64,000 bases of DNA, taken from the NCBI RefSeq assembly GCF_035046485.1, contig NW_026917376.1:36001-100000 (forward strand), in the 5' to 3' direction. The notes under the pieces are model-generated. The model ran no database searches. It was not told the DNA's origin and saw nothing but the letters and a program-made list of their open reading frames with translations. The stretch is from Aedes albopictus (lineage: Eukaryota > Arthropoda > Insecta > Diptera > Culicidae). Each line of letters begins with the position of its first letter. The first letter of the stretch is position 1. The translations under genes and the position numbers were made by a program. Shown piece after piece: positions 57,869 through 64,000 of this stretch.

Positions 57869-58507
57869 AACTATCTTCGACCTAAAGTTGGCTGAAGCAA
57901 GTGTGAAGTGCTTTAATAGCAGCCTGGTTGTATGGACAGAAGTATATTACTTTGCCCATTACGTGCTGCTGAAGTGCTGATTGCTCTCCGCACATAAGAA
58001 TAACGAATTCGGTCTGAAAAACGGTGCAGTCTCTACCAAGTGAGTAAGACTGATGTAGCCTTAGCTCACGAAAGTGGACACCAGCACCTGCTCGACCTTC
58101 GAGAAGGAAGCCAACAGTGTAACATACGATGCCGTCTGAAATACTTCTCTCCAGATAACCAGATGTCCACTCTTCTGGGAAGGAAATTATATGGAAAATG
58201 TCCTATATTGAAAATAACAAGCAATTGTAAGATCACTTGGAGCAAGGACAACTTTGTCCCAATTCACCAAAAGTGGAAACATCGAGGTGTGTGTTGATCT
58301 GCGGTTCACAGGAGTTTCCTCTAGTAAACCGAGTACCGATAGACGGTAAGTGCAAGAAAGTGCGCTTTGTTTGAGATGAATGTGTAGTGGAGCAACGTCA
58401 AAGAGAACTTAGAGCGCTGCCGTGGGAGTTGAAGAGAACGAGGCATCGCCATTAAGCACATTTTTTGGAGATTTTGATTGGACCGTTCTCACTTAGCCCT
58501 TCTGCCA

Positions 58508-59556
58508 CTACACAAGACATCCATAGGCCAATATTGGTCGAACAACAGTTGTGTAAATCCATTTGGTATACTTGGGTTTTAGGCCCCAAGTTGTACCAAA
58601 GGTTCGTCGGCATTGCCCGAAGGCCATACAAGCTTTCTCGATTCTGAACTCAGTATGAGGTGTCCAGGAAAGCTTGGAATCAAGGATGACCCCAACATTC
58701 TTTACCTGTTCATTCACACTGATTTTAGAATCAAAAAGACGCAAAGGTCGAACACCAATACGGTTTCGTTTTTACATGAAAAGAACAATACCCAGAAACC
58801 CAGATGCTTTACTCGGATTTACCGAAAGGCCACATTGGCGACACCACCCCTCAACTACCTGAAGGGCATTTTGCATCAAGTCGAAAAGGGTGCTGATGCA
58901 CATACCAACTAACAATGTTAGGTAGTCTTCGGCAAAACCATAAGTAAGAAATCCGCTATTATTGAGTTGCCTAAATAGCGTATCTGCCATTAGATTCCAC
59001 AAAAGTGGTGATAAGACTCCCTCTTGGGGGCATCCACAAACACTCATTTTCTCAATCGCTGCTTGACGCACAGTCAAGAAGAGATATCGGTTTTAAGCAT
59101 TTAGTGAATCCAACTGGAAATAATTGTAGATATATCATAACTCCGTGCGGTTTCCAATATGGCATCGAAAGGCACGTTGTCAAAAGCACCCTCAATGAAC
59201 TCCCAAACAAGATTGCTTTTGAGTGAATGCTTTCTCAATATCGTTAAAAGCTTTGTGTAAAAGGCTCACAGTGGACTTTCCAGATTGGTAAGTATGTTGG
59301 TTCACATGAAGAGGCATGTTGGCCAGATGAACATCACAGATGTGATGATAGACAATGCGTTCTAAGCATTTCAGAAAAAAGATGTCCAGCTGATCGGTCT
59401 GAAACTCTTTGCTTCTTCATACGACGCACGACCCACTTTCGGAATAAACTTTGCAGTATTATCCCGCCCAGATTTGTGAGTATATCCTGTAGCAAAATTG
59501 CAAACAAGTAGTTTTTTCAAAGAATGTTTGAAATAATCAAATCCTTTCTGAAGCAA
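58508..59556 (-). pseudogene. LOA element reverse transcriptase remnant
   Basis: Three frames in order: 59556-59371 (KFIPKVGRASYEEAKSFRPI, RT motif 1-2), 59077-58772 (GCPQEGVLSPLLWNLMADTL, then TYGFAEDYLTLL in place of the F-A-D-D catalytic box, and NPSKASGFLGIV), and 58744-58508 (VKNVGVILDSKLSWTPHTEF, IYTTVVRPILAYG). One catalytic Asp is replaced by Glu (58928-58933 region), and the frame breaks separate the parts. Confidence 0.78.
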
Positions 59557-59601
59557 AATAGGGCATATCCCATCTGCTCCAGGAGATTTGAAAGGAGCAA
59601 A

Positions 59602-60814
59602 CTATTTAGTCGATTCAATAGCTACAATACTCCGATCCGAAGTCAGGAAATCATAACTACGAAAAAAGACATCTGGTTTATCCGAAGTTGTAATATCCAC
59701 ACATCCGTGGAAGTGTGTACTGAATAGGCATTCCAGGACATCCTCATCAGGGGAAGTGAAGTCGCCATTTGGCAAACGAAGGTCGTTCACTGGAACACCC
59801 TTAGATTTCGCAAGGCTTTTGTTCAACCGACTGACTTCACTCAATCCGGAAGCATTTGTACAAAGGTTTTTCCAGCCGGATTGTTCAGCAGAAAAGGTTT
59901 CTAGTAGGCCATGCGAGCCGTCCTAAAAGCCTCTGAACCAGCCGCAAGTCGTCTGATCCAACTCTTTCTACATTGTTTCCTGAGTTTCGCCAAATCCACC
60001 AAGGGGTTCCTCTTGTGATCTTCACAGACCGCAGAGGGCAAACTTCTTCCAAAGCTTTCATGATAAAGGCCGTTGTAGTGTCAGCAGCATCATCTATATC
60101 ACTTGGAGTATCAATGGATGGTGAGTATTCATGATATTTTGCTGCAACCTGAAACGCAAAGTTTGCGAAGTATCATTCACATGTTCAAAAAAAATATAGC
60201 GATGGTCAGATAAAGATTCTTCATCTGACACATGCCAATTGGTCAGCTCGTGACTAATTCTGCTAGAGCAAAGCGTTATGTCTAATCCCAAGTAACATTA
60301 CTAGCTGAATAACAGTTTCTTAAGCTAAAGTTTGCTTAAGCGTGGTTTGTTTCACTCTAGTACAGCAAAAATGTTTGTTGGGACACATCCTCTCTAGCAG
60401 ATACCAAGAAGGTTGGGCGGTTGCCTATGTTAAGTAATCCAAGATCTGTACTACTTAAGTATTCCATCAAACTGGAGTCTCTCAAATTGATGTCTGAGCT
60501 GCCCCAGATTATATGGTGAGCGTTAGCATCACTGCCAACAATTAGCGGAAAGCCTTTTGAAGTGCAGTATGCGAAGACTTGCTTGGAAGCATCCGTAGGG
60601 GATGGTTCATCATGTGGTAAATAAACCAAACAAGCACACAAGCTTGAGGCATAACACGCGAGTTTGCCATTTCATTTTTGCTGAAAGTAGCAAACACCGG
60701 GTTCACAAGGTTTCCTAGATAGAAATTCTCCTTCCGAAAGTAAGGTTCTTGGACAAAGGCCACTTGAGCTGTGTCATTTTGCATAAGATTGATCGTTGCT
60801 GTTCTTTTATGCAT
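59602..60814 (-). pseudogene. LOA element endonuclease and linker remnant
   Basis: 60814-60542 includes ALVQEP-type sequence (AFVQEPYFRKENFYLGNL; catalytic Glu). 60641-60357 includes LIVGSDANAHHIIWGSSDIN (Asp/Asn motif) and NRPTFLVSAREDV. After the MITE, 60285-60094 gives LDITLCSSRI and SDEESLSDHRYI (SDH motif). 59844-59602 is linker (EVSRLNKSLAKSKGVPVNDL). Frameshift near 60640. Confidence 0.75.
60286..60383. mobile_element. Small MITE (about 97 bp) in the LOA endonuclease
   Basis: The ends are tcccaagtaac (left) and gttgttggga (right). It separates the adjacent endonuclease residues V and L. An internal palindrome aagctaaagtttgcttaag lies near 60330. The left end resembles that of 51089-51220. 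Confidence 0.6.
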
Positions 60815-61184
60815 AAGATTATCACCTGAGCTATCCTAACCGTAGACACTAGCCAAACTAGGCAAGATTAAACCCTTTACCATCACAGCACAACAAAAAA
60901 CAGCAGTAATAAACCCAGATTTATATCGATTGAAAAACGCCAAACGCGAGGATACACAGAATACACTGTGAAACTCGCAGAATGCAAAACCATATAAGTG
61001 AAAATTTAAACTAATCAACAACATCTTCATAATCCCGCTCTTATTTAGCCTCAAGTTTGAGACTAAAGAAGAGAAGCTGATTGTCTCGAAGAAACACAAG
61101 GTCCACTGCACCATTGCTCCGATTAGAACAGTAAGAGCAAAATACTTTGGAGGGCTGACTGGTATTCCACAGGTTCCGCTAGCG

Positions 61185-61371
61185 CATAGGTTCCCAAACT
61201 TTCTGGGTTCGCGACCCCCTATTGCCAGCAGACATACTTTTCGCGACCCACCATAGAAATTTTCTCATTTGCTGTATATTACAGTAAAATTTTCTGCTGT
61301 CCTTCGTGACCCCCTGGATAAAGGCTGGCGACCCCCCTGGGGGGTCGCGGCCCACAGTTTGGGAAACTATG
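61185..61371. mobile_element. hAT-type MITE (187 bp) with 8-bp target duplication
   Basis: The ends are cataggttcccaaacttt and the inverse agtttgggaaactatg. cgctagcg lies on both sides (61177-61184, 61372-61379). The interior also pairs (cgcgaccccct / gggggtcgcgg). The target duplication is itself a palindrome. Confidence 0.88.
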
Positions 61372-61534
61372 CGCTAGCGGTTAGGTTTTTATTAGCCCCC
61401 TACGTAGCCATTAATTCCTAGGCACGGTAAACATATAGTCGCATCACACCATGAGTTAAGGGTCACCGACATTACACAGCTATCTAGACTGATCGAAAAA
61501 AAAGTTAATATTGATGATCAATATTCGGGCTGAC

Positions 61535-61735
61535 AGATGCGTATTCTATTAATTCCACAGTCATTAGCTGAAAACTTGTCCTGCGACAGGCACGACGATA
61601 CTCCATGCCCAAGCTACATCAAGAAAACTTTCATTACAAAAAAAATCCGGGATTTACCGAGAATCGAACCCAGACTCCCTCAGCGTGTTCTTGCTGAATG
61701 GTTGCGCTTCAATCGACCGAGCTATGTGGTCCTCT
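61535..61735 (-). mobile_element. tRNA-related interspersed repeat
   Basis: The minus-strand head (61735-61647) has catagctcggtcgattgaag as A-box side and gggttcgattctcgg as B-box. The body has gcgacaggcacgacgatact and cattacaaaaaaaatccggg, as in the 36960-37195 family. Confidence 0.6.
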
Positions 61736-61739
61736 TCTT

Positions 61740-62945
61740 TGAAAACTTTATAAACCAAGCATAACCAAAATCCTCGTCTTCATCGTTATTTCATCTATTA
61801 TAAACTACAATAGCCGAAGTATTTTAGCAGTTGACTCAATCATTTTCAATAGAACAATATTCCCCAACACCACGTCCCATTAGATTCCACAGTCCATTCA
61901 ATTTCCATCCCGTCGCGTCGCTTCGTCCTCCTGGGTCCTTCTCAGGACCTCCCGCAGCCTCAGCTCGAACACTTGTCGAAAGCTTTTCAACTTTGACTTG
62001 TATCGCGCTCTCGCGGTACAAGAACAAAGCGAATCCCAACCATCCGACCCGAAAAAATAGGGCTGCGATTGCTGCCACGGCTGCGGAAGCACCACCACCA
62101 CCACCGCCGACAACGACGCGACGGCGGCGGAGCTAATGACGGAACACAAAGCTCTATTTTTGTTTTGTTCCGCTCTGTTCTTCAGGGGTTGCTTTTGTCT
62201 TGGGAGTTCTTGGTGCAAAGGATGGAAAATTTTTATGCAACCGACGCGTTCTTGATGAATAGCGCCCGATCAGTGCACTGCAAGGTAGCGAGCGTGGAGG
62301 TTGCGGAAGCACTACTGGCGAAGAGGGTGTTGCTACGCGATGCAATTCTTCTTCATATTTTTCTCGTGCGGGTACCTTGATACACAGGATTGGTCGAAAC
62401 ATTTGAAACTTTTTCGGTTCTTCGTGCAAAATGGTCAATATCATTTTTTGTATATATAACTTTGAACGAGCTCACCAATAAATACATCTACTTGAGTCCA
62501 TCAAGGTGCACCATGGAGTGAAATTCAGAGCAAATGAGTAATATATCTCAATGATATCCATACTGTAGAATCTACTGTAGATAGTTACGTATGAAAGATT
62601 AATAAAAAGTTGCAATAATATTGGCCAACACTGTAAATATGCTGCTGCATGGGCACAAGGGCAGAAGACTTTGAAGGTTCTCTCCGCTATGTACACTACC
62701 GACCGAGGGTATTGTAGAGTGCAGCGCAGCTGTTGCTCGAGGCAGCCAGCCCTGTGCAAGGAAGGGCAGGAGCGAAAAGTATCAACATAATGGCGACATT
62801 TGTTTGATGAATTGTTGGAGAAAAAATATGGAAACACTTTGCAATTTTCGTTCAAGTGGAGCTCGGACGGAGAAGAAGCTGCGACACCAGGCTTATGCTT
62901 GTTTTATTCACCGCCGTATCGGTATTGCAGTGACATTTTTCCATT
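61740..62945. other. No gene recognised; GC-rich part at 61900-62130
   Basis: Overlapping frames on both strands (61831-62136, 61898-62218, 62154-62444) lack recognisable domains. caccaccaccaccgccgac near 62091 is a simple repeat. gaacgagctcaccaataaa at 62464 repeats 32069. Confidence 0.4.
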
Positions 62946-62951
62946 ACTATA

Positions 62952-63373
62952 CTGCCGTGAATCGCAAGTCAGTCCCATATGCATTTTGGACAAAAATGAG
63001 TTAATGGCCGTTTTCGACCTTTCTTGGGATGACCTTTCAGCTGCGTGAATGAAAATTTATAGTTTGTTCAGTAAAATTAAAAAACAACACCAAGTCAGAT
63101 TGTCCAATAATGAAATGTAATCGCAAGTCAGTCCCATTACGAACTTGTGTACCCTGCAATACAAAACTTAACACTGTTTTAGCCAGTTTTATATTTTCCA
63201 CTGTTACGTTTTCACGTTTAAAACAATGTGTGAAAGTTTCATGATGATCGCAGAAGTTTTCAATTCATGGCGATTTTTTTAAGTTTCACATAGAAATCGA
63301 ATTTGAAAACTTTAGAGTCCATTTTCTCAATGCCTACTTTTTGCAGATGGGACTGACTTGCGATTCACGGCAG
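62952..63373. mobile_element. TA-flanked MITE (422 bp)
   Basis: The ends are ctgccgtgaatcgcaagtc and the inverse gacttgcgattcacggcag, with tata outside both. A third, internal copy of the motif (taatcgcaagtcagtcccat) lies at about 63119-63138 in the left orientation. No coding capacity. Confidence 0.88.
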
Positions 63374-63534
63374 TATACTTGGGATTTAAAATGTTTAACG
63401 GTTTGATCACAAGAAATATGTTCATACTAAATTAAAATTAAATTGCATTTCACTAAACCTGTAGAAATGATTTTTAAAAGCTTTATATAGATTTGTATCT
63501 AGAGATATTTTTTTTCGAAAATCATTTCAATTTT

Positions 63535-63592
63535 TTTTCTGTATTAACGAGATTTTAAGCCCTAGGCTAGTTCACCTCGGGACCCGATAAGG
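63535..63592 (-). mobile_element. Feilai SINE, 3' fragment
   Basis: On the minus strand it reads gggtcccgaggtgaactagc, ctagggcttaaaatc, tcgttaatacag: the last third of the SINE. The remainder of the element is absent. Confidence 0.75.
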
Positions 63593-64000
63593 AGCCGGTT
63601 TTTATATCATAATTTAATATTATTAACTTATCGAAGTATTACTTTTTTATAACAATCTTTTTTTGTTATGATCAAGTTATTGAGATTCATTCACAATTTT
63701 TTTTTTTTAATAATATACTTTGTTGTAGACCAAGTTCTGTTATTATTCTACTATTGAAAATATACAAGTATGTGATGAACTATAACACAACAATAATAAG
63801 TTTTCAAATTCACTGCTAGATTAATTGTTATTAAGTTGTTATAGAATTTAACAAAACATGTAATTGTTATTAAATTGGTCTTCCAGGAATATTTTTTTTT
63901 TTGTTATGATGTTTGTTATTTTGCTGCTTATGACAGACAGTTTATAACATAATAAGCTATGTTTTTTTATTCTTAATCGCTTAACCTAATGTACAGCTCT
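63593..64000. other. AT-rich sequence with repeated ttgttat motifs
   Basis: Many copies of ttgttat or ataacaa occur. It probably belongs to a repeat that continues past the window edge. Confidence 0.4.

Larger units (their letters stand above)
57050..60830 (-). mobile_element. LOA-clade LINE, decayed, 5'-truncated
   Basis: Minus-strand order: endonuclease (60814 to about 60200), linker and RT (59844-58510), RNase H (57870-57600), a C-terminal Cys-rich remnant (about 57490-57320), then a 3' UTR to about 57050. The possession of RNase H after RT and the endonuclease wording point to LOA (Lian-like elements of Aedes), from memory. Every domain has stops or frameshifts. No ORF1 is recognised above 60830. 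A 97-bp MITE sits in the endonuclease. Confidence 0.8.

Noticed and set aside
704..61735. Functional tRNA genes
   Set aside because: The A/B-box-like pairs lack good acceptor stems or belong to repeat copies. None looks like an intact host tRNA.
61831..62380. Overlapping frames with His/Pro runs on both strands
   Set aside because: They come from a cacc/ccg simple-sequence stretch. No start context, domain or splice logic supports a gene.

Overview
This is a eukaryotic, repeat-dominated window. It looks like a culicine mosquito genome of the Aedes type: Feilai-like tRNA-derived SINEs, a LOA-clade LINE, another APE-type LINE family in two copies, a Ty3/gypsy relic, and about twenty hairpin-forming (foldback/MITE) elements. 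Coding density is very low. I recognise one host protein gene in 64 kb. The species is an inference from the repeat types and from recalled Aedes repeats, not from a search.

The host gene is an Osiris-family (DUF1676) gene on the minus strand, 22346 down to 19092. Three coding exons (22107-22346, 19279-19712, 19092-19209) join with consensus splice sites and consistent phases into a 263-residue secreted or membrane protein. A TATA-like box and an arthropod initiator lie upstream. The first intron (about 2.4 kb) contains interspersed repeats.

Left part (1-19000): a TA-flanked MITE (879-1135); a minus-strand Ty3/gypsy element (1143-4619) that lost most of its 5' LTR, the start of gag and the whole reverse transcriptase domain; then a minus-strand LINE (about 5926-11550) broken by a TA-flanked foldback (6390-7520), an hAT-type foldback with 8-bp target duplication (8291-9039) and a damaged hAT-like foldback (9827-10456). 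After this come zones of degenerate short-period repeat, a 0.8-kb TA-flanked MITE and a TIR element carrying a tRNA-like segment.

Middle part (23000-44500): foldback elements, a 5'-truncated LINE copy with an uninterrupted 566-codon reading frame and 14-bp target duplications (29661-31381), a 0.9-kb noncoding retroelement with GC-rich tandem units and 23-bp duplications (31468-32368), a complete Feilai SINE with 13-bp duplications (35781-35954), and a 2.16-kb foldback inserted into short-period repeat (41474-43635).

Right part (44500-64000): a pyrimidine-rich block with about three 115-135-bp tandem units, a second copy of the tRNA-carrying TIR element, several hAT and TA-type MITEs, a decayed LOA-clade LINE (about 57050-60830) and a tRNA-related repeat.

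I see no bacterial-style system, CRISPR array, rRNA or credible functional tRNA. The noteworthy content is the nesting of elements, the density of large hairpins, TIR elements that carry tRNA-like segments, and the isolated Osiris gene. Most boundaries were read by eye from terminal inverted repeats and target-site duplications. Those with matching duplications are firm; the rest are approximate.
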